Assembly: GCA_028023455.1 (NCBI GenBank)
Contig: JAQFVV010000030.1
Span: 9,822,876 to 9,886,875 of the forward strand
Direction of reading: 5' to 3'
From: Epiperipatus broadwayi
Lineage: Eukaryota; Onychophora; Udeonychophora; Euonychophora; Peripatidae
DNA length: 64,000 nucleotides
In this document: in pieces, positions 11,561 through 22,430 of the stretch
How positions within the stretch are numbered: the first letter of the stretch is position 1
How the letters are laid out: each line of letters starts with the position of its first letter
Translations under genes and position numbers: made by a program
The notes under the pieces: model-generated
Databases searched by the model: none
What the model was told of the DNA's origin: nothing
What the model saw: the letters and a program-made list of their open reading frames with translations, nothing else

Positions 11561-12121
11561 GCAAGCATGAGAAATGGTGATCATGTAATGGTTGCATGAA
11601 GTAATATAATAAAAATTGACATAGAAAATCACACATTTGAAAAGGTATGGACCAATATATATTTTTTTTCATATAAATAAATAAATTGATGTGCCTGATA
11701 TATCTGGAAAATATTTCAGTTAATAAAGAATATCTTATCAAGAGATATTATTTATCAAAACATTCTGACCATAACAACAAAATTATTGGGGAAGAAAAAA
11801 ATATTAAAATAGAAAACTTGAAAAAGAACATCATCAAGTAACTGACATGTTTTATAAAAGTACAAACAAGTCAGAAAATTATATGAGGAAAAGTTATTTC
11901 ATTAAAAAAAAAATTCAAAACCATTTTCTGAAGGAAGTTTTTAAAAAACTGCAACCTAGCTGCTATAGAATTTATCTATCAGAATATAAAAAAAAAATTG
12001 AAAATAAATGTCAGGAAGATAGATTCAACATGAAGTGGAAAAATTGTCATTAACTGTGGAATAATTAATAATAATGATGTTTCTTTATTTTTAATTCACA
12101 AAAAAATATATATCCTCATTT
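11561..12121. other. A+T-rich noncoding DNA
   Basis: A Lys-rich 68-codon frame at 11847-12053 has no recognisable domain; it may be chance or part of the LINE relic that follows. Nothing else is supported. Confidence 0.45.
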
Positions 12122-12133
12122 AAAAAGGAAAAG

Positions 12134-12231
12134 TTTGCATTGGTGGTCGAGAGGTCAGCGCGACTGCCTTGCACTTGCAGGCAGTTGCCCGGGTTGCGGG
12201 TTTGCGTCCCGGCCGATGCTGTGACAAAAAA
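12134..12231 (+). mobile_element. tRNA-derived SINE with target duplication
   Basis: A-box region TGGTCGAGAGGTCAGCG near 12140, B-box-like GGGTTTGCGTCCC near 12198-12210, tail GATGCTGTGAC and a short poly(A). It is flanked by an exact 12-bp direct repeat AAAAAGGAAAAG (12122-12133 and 12232-12243). This is a standard LINE-mediated target-site duplication, so the copy is a retroposon and not a resident tRNA gene. It is the most G+C-rich 90 bp in the neighbourhood. Confidence 0.9.
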
Positions 12232-12429
12232 AAAAAGGAAAAGCTGAAATTGGCCTGCCAATTGAAAAGTTGTCCCACTCTTAATGATTAAATTAATTAT
12301 TTTTGATAATCTTTAAGCTGATAATTTTGTATGGCCAGCTAATGAAATTGGCAGAAAAAAAGATCCACTCACGCAATGCCAGCAGATAAAATTATAGAAT
12401 TATAAAACAATGAAATTAGTAAAGGATTA

Positions 12430-14640
12430 AAACTTATGGAGTTCATGAATATTATTGATGTGGTTCAAAAGAATTATTTAAAAAATAATAGTGAATACAT
12501 TCTATATTTTATTTTAGTCCATTTTTATTACATAAATGTAAAGGATAGTCTCCAGGCTCTATTAGTTAAATTTTTAAGTTTGTTAAATGTAAACAGGCTA
12601 TACAGATCTAGTGATGTGAACGCAGCAGTTGATTTGTTTTTTTGAATAAAAAATGTGCAAAAATTTTTGAATAAAAGAATATCTTTACATTATATAACTT
12701 CTAAAAATATTTTCTTTGATTTTTTTAAAAAAATAATTTGTATTAATAAAAGAAACATACACATCATAAGTTATGTAAGTAATCAGAATCTGTATTCTGC
12801 TATAATAATTTTACAAATTTTAGAAGACTATTTAAAATCAAAGAATAAATTGACTTCAAAAGAGTTATTGGGCAACTGAAGAATCATATTCGATTTAATT
12901 CAGAGAATTTTTGGTCATTATTTTGTGTCATATCCAAATAAAAATATATTAACAATCCTTATGAGGGTGGCTGATTTTAAAATTAATAATTTGGTAAAAA
13001 TTTATGGAATCACTACTGATAATATTTTGTTGACAATCTAACAGCTCAGAAACAAAACAAAAAATACACTGGGCAAAATATGCTGCAGTTTTTAGTTACA
13101 TTTATAATGTCTTTTTCCTTGATTCACCTAAATCGCATGATATTGTAAAATTTTAAACCTATTTCTTTGTTATCCCTAAATAGAAAAATTTAGGGAAAGT
13201 GTGTATATAATAGAGTAATAAAAAATTTATCTATATACAAAAATATGAACTGGATTCACATTAGGTAAATCTGTTGATATCAATATGACACGTATGCTAT
13301 TGTGACGCCTATTGACAGCATACTGCAACGCGTTATTTACTTTGACCTGAGAAAAGTCTTTGACATGAGAAATCATTATTTTGATTTCCAAAATGGCATC
13401 TCATTGGATTTTGTCATCAGATTTTGCAATGATCTTACTTTTTATTATTAATAAGCATAGTGTATATCTTATAGTATTACCAAATATAACACAATATGAC
13501 TGGAGTGCTTCAAGGAAGTATTCTTGAATATTGTTTTTTTTTTTACTTTATTGTTTAGATATGCAACAGTATGCTATTGGTATTAATGTTCTTAGTTTTA
13601 TAGATGATATTAATTTTGATGAACATAAAACTTTTCTGACAAAAAATTTCATATTTGGTGTCAAGTACTGAAAAAAACTGTTCCATATCTGTTTTTAAAA
13701 TCATTAACTGACATTTTCAACTACATATAAAACTTAAAAAAATATTGCAAGAAAGAGATATTATAAAGACTTAGATGTTATTTTTAATACTATTGGAATA
13801 TTTAATAATAATGTTTGCATCTGAGACTTGGACACTTAATAGAAGAGCAATGCAGAGACTTCAGACCACTCAAAGAAGTATGAAGAGATGATGTTAGGAG
13901 TAACAAGAAGTGATCAAAAATGCAATATATGGGTAAGAGAACAAACAGGTGTTACTGACCTCATTGAAAAAATTATAAGACTGAAGTGGAGTTGGGCTGG
14001 ACATATTGCTAGAAGAGATGATAATAGATGGACAATTGAAATCTTAAATCGGATTCTAAGAGATTGTAAAAGACCCAGAAAGAGACCACATGTGAGATGG
14101 ATAGATGAAATAAGAAAGTGTGCATGGGGTGATGTGGAGAAGTTAAAGATCAGAGAAGATGGATTGAACTTGGAGAGACTCATCCTGAAGTGGATTGATA
14201 ATGGTTGATGATGATGTCATTGTAAAAAGTTACAAAATTGTGGGCTTGATATTAGAAATTGTAAATTATTTAAGAAAAATAAATGCATATATTTATTTAA
14301 TATACTATTTCTATCAATTTTAAGACATGGTTATGTGATTTGGAACTCCAATATTTTAAGTCATAAATTGGCATTGAAAAACGATTTTTAAAAATTTTAG
14401 AGAAATTTTGATTATAAATACAAAACCTCAATGCATTGTATAAAAGATGAATTTTTAATGATAAGAAATTTTTAAACAAAATTACATCAAGTGAGATGGT
14501 TATAAAATATTCTAAAATTCAAAAGTGAGATTTAAAAATTTGGCTCTGATAAGACTGACTAGATTATATAATAATGCTATAGATCCAAATAATAAAATTT
14601 AGGATTGCTAAAAAAAATATATTCCAAAATATCCATGAAT
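12430..14640 (+). pseudogene. Degenerate non-LTR retrotransposon (reverse transcriptase relic)
   Basis: Broken frames carry reverse-transcriptase landmarks in the right order. A D-L-R-K-V-F-D-M block lies near 13344 (compare DLSKAFDT, motif A region). GVLQGSIL is near 13501-13524 (compare GVPQGSIL, motif B). FIDDI is near 13596 (where the catalytic F/Y-x-D-D is expected, the first variable residue being I). After an interruption, ILRHGYVIWNS near 14318-14350 compares with the ILEYCSVVWNP thumb block. This order fits CR1/Jockey-type LINEs. Many stops are present. An RTE 3' fragment (13806-14213) sits between motif B/C and the thumb, so this older element was already in place when the RTE copy landed. 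Confidence 0.55.
13806..14213 (+). mobile_element. RTE-type LINE 3' fragment, best-preserved copy
   Basis: A 106-codon open frame (13888-14208) encodes the extreme C-terminus of an RTE-like reverse transcriptase. It has MLGVTRSDQ, WVREQTGVTDLIEKI, LKWSWAGHIARRDDNRW, RPRKRPHVRWIDEIRK and a final W-I-D-N-G just before the stop and a GATGATGATG tail. Upstream in another frame is the S-E-T-W-T-L-N-R-R-A-M-Q-R-L-Q block. The 5' part of the element (endonuclease and polymerase core) is missing, so it is a 5'-truncated insertion and cannot move by itself. The other copies at 2.9, 5.3, 10.3, 55.8, 58.3 and 61.0 kb can be aligned to it. Confidence 0.9.
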
Positions 14641-14830
14641 AATTTGAAATTATAGTAATGTTTGTTCACTTTTATTTGAATGTGATAACAGATATCATTT
14701 GTTATAATTTTGATTGCTACGAATATGACTATTTAATAAATGAAAACATGCGAAGTATATTATTTATGGATAAAATATATTTTCTTAATAAACACGGTTA
14801 ATGTGTTTACAATGGATTTATTATTATTAT
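14640..14830. other. A+T-rich noncoding DNA
   Basis: No supported feature. Confidence 0.5.
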
Positions 14831-14846
14831 CTTATGTATAGAGTTA

Positions 14847-14905
14847 GTAATCTGGACCAACTGATGATTGCTGGTTTAGCATGAAATACTTATATTGGTG
14901 ATTAT
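14847..14905 (+). ncRNA. Hammerhead ribozyme-like motif, family 2, core intact
   Basis: Second copy with the complete core. Outer stem I GTAATC (14847-14852) pairs with GATTAT (14900-14905) using one G-U. The inner ACCAA (14856-14860) pairs with TTGGT (14895-14899). CTGATGA is at 14861-14867, stem II is TGCT/AGCA, GAAA is at 14883-14886, and stem III is ATACTTAT with a CT loop. Predicted cleavage follows A14894. The stem III loop differs from the 913-971 copy (CT instead of CG) while pairing is kept. The family tail follows to about 15050. Confidence 0.7.
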
Positions 14906-15063
14906 TTATCTTTTCAACATATATGTGTTCTAGTGTATCAGTAATATGAGATAGAGTGGTGAGTGGTGGGTTGTGTGAAAGTCTGTGCTCATATACCCTA
15001 TATATTACATATATAGACACAGGTATATAATATGCCTGTGTTTCAGTTATTACATAATAGAAA

Positions 15064-15530
15064 TATCAAATAGGTATATGGGACTGAACCAAATTCAGAT
15101 ATACCAAACATTAATAGCCCTAGCATCACCAAAGCCTTAAAGGTAAAATTATAATAATCAATAAAGCAAGTCATATATAGCATGACATTGTTTTATAATA
15201 AGCTTGTATTTACAAAATGCAATATAGAGAGTGTACTAATATAAATTTGGTTCAGTCCCATATAGCTATTTGAGGTAGATAGCTGAAATTAAAGACTTTT
15301 TTACATTTGAAAATTTCAGATTTTCCTCTCAATAGTTACGTATTAAATAAGTACTGGAATTTGAGTTGATATTTTAGATCTAGGGTCTGAATGTTCTAGC
15401 TCCTCACTGAGGTGACTGGGGATAAAAATATTCCAGATAGATTTTAAATATTTTCTCATACCACACTAATTAATAAGAGCTTGTTTGAGTTATTGGTACA
15501 CTCTCTATATTGCATTTTTGTTAACCATTA
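15064..15530. repeat. Fold-back remnant
   Basis: ATCAAATAGGTATATGGGAC near 15067 is inverted at about 15250-15273 (GGTTCAGTCCCATATAGCTA). GCAATATAGAGAGTGTAC near 15219 is inverted near 15499-15516. Near 15395-15425, GCTCCTCACTGAGGTGACTG followed by GGGATA looks like a collapsed family 1 hammerhead. Confidence 0.55.
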
Positions 15531-15539
15531 TAGTAAATA

Positions 15540-18500
15540 TATATTAGGAAATTAGATCCCAAATACATCAGCTAATGAGCTGGTTATTATTTTATCTTCA
15601 TTTGAGAATTTGTTAATCACATATAATAAAAACATCCTCATTATTATTATCTTTAATGTCCCTGACTATTTCTTGGTAATGCTACTTCTCAATGCACTTC
15701 ATGGTCTTCTAAGGTTGTTGTAATTTTATAATTTATTCAAACTTGGACAATATAATTTCTTTTGTAATTCTCACAGATATATTTTGGATTACATTCTACA
15801 TAATTTGATTCACCTTGATTATATAACATTTCAGATTGATTTATAATCTCCAATTGAATTTTATATTAAAGTATAGTACTTATAATATGGTTTAAATGCA
15901 TATAGGTGAAGTAAATAAAAATTTTCACAAATAACATTCACCATAGTGCTTTTGGAATATGTTTACTCCATATTCATAGCCATTATAAAATGAAGAGAGA
16001 TTTTAAAAAGGAAATTATAATTTTAGTGAGCATATTTCCAAATTTAATTGAAGTCATATATATTCTAATATGGATGTTAATGTGAATTTAAATTACTTTG
16101 GGTCTGTTCTCAATAGTTTAATTGACTTGTATTATCATTAAATGTATACCTGTCATGATTTTCCTTATTGGTTCTCTTCCTTCTTAAGAAAAATTATTAA
16201 ATGCATCATCGTAAACATAATAAGAAAGCTAATGACATTCTATATTATAATAATTTTTATCAATTATAGAAGATTGACTAAGGTTTTATATAGAAAATAA
16301 TTTCTTAATCATATGCTGGAACTTCTTGTAATTCCTCATTTTCTGCATTGACCTATTTTGTCATAATTTATGATTCATACATACTGGCACTTTAAAATTT
16401 AAAATAATGTTTATATAAAAAGATACAATCATAACTTAGAAAAATTTGGTACATTTGGTTTGTCAAATATTGTATTAAAATTGGATTATTATTAAAATGC
16501 TGTTATATGTTTAATAATTTAAATGAATTATTATCGATGCTATAAGGTCTTAGAACCATATCTATGATGTAATGGTTTTATTTATTGGAGGTAAAAAAAT
16601 ATTTAATGTTCATTGGATTATCTCCAAAATTTTATGTGGATTACCTAAAATCAAAGAATTTGGATATTCTTAAAAATATAGGAGAGGATAGTTTTTTATA
16701 CCTGGAATATTTTAAAAATATGAGAATCAGCATCTATCATCCATTATGTGTCTCCAGTAATTCACATACACTATTTGTGGGAAATGGTTAACTGAAATTA
16801 TTGCTGCTGAACTGAAAATTAAATGTGATGCATATTTCAATAAATGATGTTAAATGAAACAAGGATTTATAATAGATAAGAAATAATAACAATTGTATAT
16901 GTGTTGACTATTAGGATATTGGGTGAGAGAATTATTTCATACCATTGTCTAATAGATTAAGTTTCTCTCTGTTCAATGTTGCTGTGAAGAAAGCTAATGT
17001 TTAATATTAAATTAGTAAGCTGTAAGATAATTAGTATACATTTTGCATCTAAAACTGTAAGTAATACTATAAATGCATTTTCTTATAAGGATATAACTTT
17101 AACTTATGATGCTTATGAGTTATGAAAACCGCCATATTTGTAATTTTTATTGTAAAATTTTATAGGTACAAAAATTACTGGTTTTATGATTATTGTGGCT
17201 AATTTAGCTAAAAATTTACTACTGAAAATGAGAATTTGAAATAGTGATTGGAAAATAAATTATTCATCAATAAAAGATTACTTATAAAACTTATTAGTAA
17301 TATACATTCTGAATCTATTTGTTTAATTCAAATGGCTACCCTGTGTAAATAAATAAAAAAATATTGGTGGAGTTATTTCTTTCTTTCTCCTAAACTGATC
17401 CAAATATTCTTTGCTTTCTTGAAGAAGTTCTATAGTCAAATAAACTCAGGCAAAAAAGTATTATTTCCAGAATATAAGAATTGTGCAAATCAGATAAAGT
17501 AAGTACTTAAATTTTGTTACCATGCCCAACAATTTAAATCCAAAGATGATATTCATTATAATAAAAAGATTAGTGAAAGTTCATCTAAGGGCCTAACTAC
17601 AAAAAAAAACTTACTGTACAAACATTAATATTTAAATACAAGTATATTGTCTATACTGAACTTAATGTAATTAGAAGGGACTTGAACTCAGACTTTCAAG
17701 CTCTCTACATCTATGAAATAGCAATAAAAATAAAAGCAAAATTCATTCATCAAAAAAGTTAATGATGTAGAATGATATATGAAAAATGCTTAATAAATAA
17801 TAAAATGTCATTATAGACTGCCTTAGTGATACACAACTTAGAATTGTTCCTATTAAAAAAAGGTAAATGTTTTTGAAAACAAGATTTCAAAATTACAAAC
17901 AGGCAAATTAAATGCAGCAATACTAAGTCAAAAGTTTCTACACACAAATATGTTTTCCTCTTATTTAAAGAAGAATGTTATTGTGAAATTGCCAAATCAA
18001 AATTTTGGTCAAAGTCATACATCTTCATCCGTTTTTATGAACAATTAATTATAAATAAAGACTTGACTTTTAAAGATGCAGTGACCAATGTATAATGGAT
18101 TGTTGCATTTACAAAAGTTCTGCAGCTAGAAATGATAATAAGTAGACATTAAAAATAAATATAAATTTAGTTTTAATGTTAAATATTATACTTGGGATGA
18201 AAAAGGCTTTTTTAAAAATATTATATATAGAACATTAATAAGTTAAAAGCTAAATATTATTTTTGCAAAAGTGTATGATCGAATAGCTTTTAAAGAAACC
18301 TGTTTGGATAAACAATTTATTGTTATTAAGCTTATAGATCATCCTTATTTAATAAATAGGCATAACTGTGAAAACTCTCCAACTTTTCGAAAGATAACAG
18401 TATATTATTAACTGTTTAGCTGCAATATTATATATCAAAGCAGATGGTTATAAAACTATTTTATAGATTACATTTTTATAGATTACATTTGGATTGAGAT

Positions 18501-18640
18501 GGCATTAAGAAATTAATTGTATGTAGTTAGCAGATAATATATATGTTTCTTTTTATATTATTATACAAGAACTGAATAACATCTTGCCGCCCTTGGAAAA
18601 ATATTTATTTAATTTTGAACACAAAATGTTGGTCTTAAAT
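15540..18640. other. A+T-rich noncoding DNA
   Basis: A 68-codon frame at 16585-16791 has no recognisable domain. At about 17640-17705 there is a minus-strand copy of the family 2 tail (inverse of GAAAGTCTGAGTTCAAGTCC). Nothing else is supported. Confidence 0.5.
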
Positions 18641-18643
18641 AAA

Positions 18644-18870
18644 AACAGGCAAAACTCACTATATATATTGCCACACACAGCAAGCTGCAGTAATCAATGG
18701 ATACCAGAAGGCTTGTGCATAAAATGCCCATCTAGTGCCTACTCATCCAATTTATTACTCATCCATTGATTACTCTAGCTTGCTGTGTGTGGCAATATAT
18801 ATAGTGAGTTTTGCCTGTTTTAACAACAGTTATACACAAGCATAAGAGGAAGTGGTCATATGATGTTTAT
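18644..18870. repeat. Short fold-back, family 1 deletion derivative
   Basis: AAAACAGGCAAAACTCACTA to ACAGCAAGCT (18645-18688) is inverted at about 18776-18829, ending TGAGTTTTGCCTGTTTTAAC. The centre (with the hammerhead) has been lost between two copies of ACTCATCCA. This is what an internally deleted MITE-like derivative looks like. Confidence 0.8.
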
Positions 18871-18967
18871 TGGTTTAAATAAAAATAAAAAATCAAACGA
18901 TTTATTGATTGGGTGTTCATAAAAAGTTCATATTCTGGAAATAACAGAGTTGGGTTATGATCTATAC

Positions 18968-19153
18968 CAGTGGCTCTCAACCTTTCTAACGCCATGATCC
19001 TTTAATACAGTTCTTTATGTTGTGGTGACCCCCACCCTTTAATTTTGCTACTGTTATGAATCGAAAATGTGTTTTTCAATAGTCTTAGGCAACCCTTGTG
19101 AAAGCATTGTTTGACCCTCAAAGGGATCATGACCCACAGGTTAAGAACTGCTG
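18968..19153 (-). mobile_element. SPIN-like nonautonomous hAT element, copy 1
   Basis: 186 bp from CAGTGGCTCTCAACCTTTCT to AGGTTAAGAACTGCTG. The ends are imperfect inverted repeats. Internal blocks (TTTAATACAGTT, TTGTGGTGACCCCCA, TTTTGCTACTGTTATGAATC, GTCTTAGGCAACCC, TGACCCACAGGTT) are the ones I recognise from SPIN/OposCharlie-type nonautonomous elements. Flanks ATCTATAC and ATCTATAT form an 8-bp target duplication with one mismatch, the hAT signature. Strand is given relative to the usual consensus direction. No transposase is present. Confidence 0.9.
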
Positions 19154-19159
19154 ATCTAT

Positions 19160-19470
19160 ATCCCTAAACTCCTGAATCTATCTCTCTATCAATGCATCAA
19201 CTCAAGCATGCTATGTCACCGGAACTGTGCAAACTCAAGTAAAGGAATAAAACTGTTGTATTTCTACTCATTATTTATGTGATATTAATAAATCCCTTTT
19301 AAAATAGGTGTATCTTAGATTTTATTTTGTTTAATTTTAATGGCACAGGTTCTAGATAATGCTAGATATTCATTTCAAAAAGATTTTATCATCATCCAGC
19401 AGTTGTTTCTTTTTATTTCTATTGGAGCTTCATCAGATAGGCAATAAAATAACATTTGTAAATATAAATT
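19160..19470. other. A+T-rich noncoding DNA
   Basis: No supported feature. Confidence 0.5.
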
Positions 19471-19474
19471 ATCA

Positions 19475-19566
19475 TACCATTTACACCTCTTAAACACTTT
19501 GTCAATACTCTTTATTTATATCAAAACTAACAGTTTCAACTGTCCTGCAGTCATCATCAGAGCTCT
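19475..19566 (-). repeat. Fold-back family 2b arm with hammerhead-like core
   Basis: Matches the left arm of the element at 45677-46031. On the minus strand it has CTGATGA (19554-19560) and GAAAC (19533-19537) separated by TGACTGCAGGACAGTT, in which ACTG/CAGT can pair. Only one arm is present here. Confidence 0.6.
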
Positions 19567-20059
19567 TTACAATCCTATTCCTAACCTCCCTCCCAAAAAA
19601 AATAAAAAAAGAAGAAAAAATAAATATAAATTACAAACTCACTTACTACTATAATCTATATTATATCAAGTTTGAAATTTGAAACCAGATGCATAGATGT
19701 AAAGATCTCAATATTGCAATCCTTCATAATGTATAACTTATGAAAAATATTTTGTTCTTGGTTTTCTACAAAATTAGTTTGTGTTAATAAGAAAAATTTA
19801 GATACCATAAATTATTTAAATTTCAGAATCTATATATAGACAACTAGAGAACAATATTAGGTCTGAACTCAAAATGTTTTGCTATTTATTACAAAACATT
19901 TTGAAATGAAAAATAAAATATTAATTGATACCAAGAAGTTTGCAGCTGATAATTTTGGTATTATTTTCTTCATTCGCAATGTTTAGTTAAATAGAACGGA
20001 TTTCACTATTCACATACACACTGTATTAATTTGTATAAGCTCAATGATGCTGTGTAGAT

Positions 20060-20190
20060 AAAAGTACCAAACTCACTATACAGTAGTGCCACCAAGTGCA
20101 AGCTTTTGTAATCAATAGATACAGGCAGGTTTGTGCGTAATTCCCTATCTAGTGCCTACTCATATGAAATGGTGATCATGTGATGCTGTG
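20060..20190. repeat. Single arm of fold-back family 1
   Basis: AACTCACTATACAGTAGTGC, GTAATCAATAGATAC and CCCTATCTAGTGCCTACTCA match the left arm at 18.65 and 52.1 kb. The end GGTGATCATGTGATG matches the terminus at 11.58 kb. The centre and right arm are missing. Confidence 0.7.
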
Positions 20191-20191
20191 T

Positions 20192-20500
20192 TGAGTACTC
20201 GAAAAATCTCAAACACAAATATCAGATAAAGACTTTTTAATAGACATGAGCAGCTGTCTTATCTTTAACCTAAATTCTGATTTATATAGGCCAATTTAAA
20301 ACATCTTGGTTTGAGAGAATAAAGATGTTACTCTGTTCACTTTTACAAAGTAATCTCTTCACTCTCTCGAACCAAAAAATTTCATATTGGCCTATATAAA
20401 TCCAAATTTAGGTTAAAGATAAGATGACTGCTCTTATCTTAAAGACTCTATCTTGTGTTTGGGTTTGAGAGTTTTCCTGCACTTAACACAGTATCAGTGA
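20192..20500. repeat. 300-bp imperfect palindrome
   Basis: TATCTTTAACCTAAATTCTG with ATATAGGCCAATTT (20259-20298) is inverted at 20385-20425. The outer TCTCAAACACAA is inverted at 20454-20470, and the outermost TGTGTTGAG at TTAACACA. The turn is near 20345. No coding sequence; a MITE-like element is the simplest reading. Confidence 0.75.
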
Positions 20501-20504
20501 GTTT

Positions 20505-22430
20505 TTATAAATTAGTACAGCACATATGTAAAAAAGATGAAAATTCATTCTATTTAATTATAAATGTACTATGCATTTGGTAAATAAATTTCAGAGTTAA
20601 ATACAATGTTTTTAAGTAATTCTTTCAAAACTACTGATTATAAATTTAGCTAATGATTTGGCAAGCATTGGTGAAATAACTACTGATGATAAATTATTGA
20701 TAAAAAACAATTCAAAACAAAATGTTGGATATGACATGGCATGATTGTTTATTTACAGTGAATATGCTGATTAGCAAAATTATCTCTCTGCAGTAAAATA
20801 ATTTTCCTAATTCATACAAAATTGTTACAGGTATATCAATAAAAAACTGTACATCCCATGAAATTGAATATTTTAAATCTATTTTTATTGTATATAGTCA
20901 GAAAAATATTTAAAATTAGCAGTATATTAAAATAATAAATACTTTACCAGTCTTCTAATAAAATACAATATTGATTCACTTCAGATAAATCTATTGACAC
21001 TAATTTAACACAGATTGAAGAGTAGTAACTAGGAAGCTACTGAATATTATTTATTTTCATGTATGCTAAGGTTTTATCAAGTTGATCAGTGTATTTTAGT
21101 TTTAAGTAGCTTCTCATTGATTTATTTCACCAACTTCTACATAATTTTACTTTTTCATCTCTGGCAGAGTTAATTTTGTGTGTCATGATGTTACAAAGTC
21201 TTATACATATTAAATTGTAAGCAGAATTTCTCAAATAAGTACTTTTGGGTTACTGCTGCTTCAACTTATTGTGAGGATTTAGAGTAGTGTAGTATTAAAA
21301 TAATATCCATTGTTTTGCTAGTGAGATTAAGTTGTACAAATTATTAATTTTTATAATTGGAAAATTTTGTAGTCAGATACTAAAAGATTTTAAATTTGAT
21401 GTCTAAATGTGAAGATCAATGTTGACAATGCTGTGCTCTCTCTTTATATATATACATGTGTGTGTGAAGAGTATATGTGTTATATATATACATGTGTGTG
21501 TGAAGAGTAGTTCCCTTCCACAATATTTCATATATATATATATATATATTCTAACCTGTAATCTCGTGTATCTTCACTTCCAGATAATATATGATATGAA
21601 ATAAAACGGGTTCTAGCTCAGTTAATAATTAATAAATAAAATATTCAGCATTAAAATTAAATATTCCATTAGCTCAAATTTAAAATTCGAATAAGGTTCA
21701 ATTTATAAAAATAAATTAAATAAATATTTAATTTTTTCATGAGACTTGAAGTGAAAATACATGTGACAAAATAGATTACATTGAGCCAATATCCTACAGG
21801 ATACTACCTCAATGGCATAAGAACACTATCCCCCTTATTACTATTTTAAATAACAAACTCATAGTATTCTTACGACTTTAATAACTTCTACTCACTAAGA
21901 TTAAACCAATAATTAAATCTTAATCTTCTATTTAAATATAATCTAGCTCAAATAAAATAATCTCAGGTTCATAAAGTTTATTCTAAGTTAATTTAAAAAT
22001 ACGGTAGTAAAATATGAGAAGGGATTTTACGTCATAATCTACTACACTGAAACTAATAATAATAAATAACAGTAATAATATTCTTCATTGTTTAACTAAT
22101 TCTGTATATCTTTTTTTTTACTATAATTTTATTACCATAATAAAATAATATAATATGATCTTATATCTTCATGTAATGATATAATAAATACGTGGTAGCA
22201 TTTTAATAATCTGATAAACAAAATGTGTGTGGCAACTGATAGCATATAATTTAATATAATATTGTGATAACTGATTTATGACTAATAAAATAACATAAAA
22301 TTATGATTATTTAATTAAATGAATACCAATAAAATATTTAAATTCTTAAATAATTCTCTATTTATCTTTTGTGCAAAATTATATATTTGTTTCAATTATT
22401 ATGCATATATCGTGATTTCATGCAGCGATG
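20505..22430. other. A+T-rich noncoding DNA with a short tandem duplication
   Basis: A 33-34-bp unit (TATATATATACATGTGTGTG plus TGAAGAGTA) is duplicated at 21443-21510. Nothing else is supported. Confidence 0.55.

Noticed and set aside
12134-12231. A functional tRNA gene
   Set aside because: The A and B boxes are present but the segment has a poly(A) tail, a 12-bp target duplication and sister copies with the same non-tRNA tail; it is a SINE.
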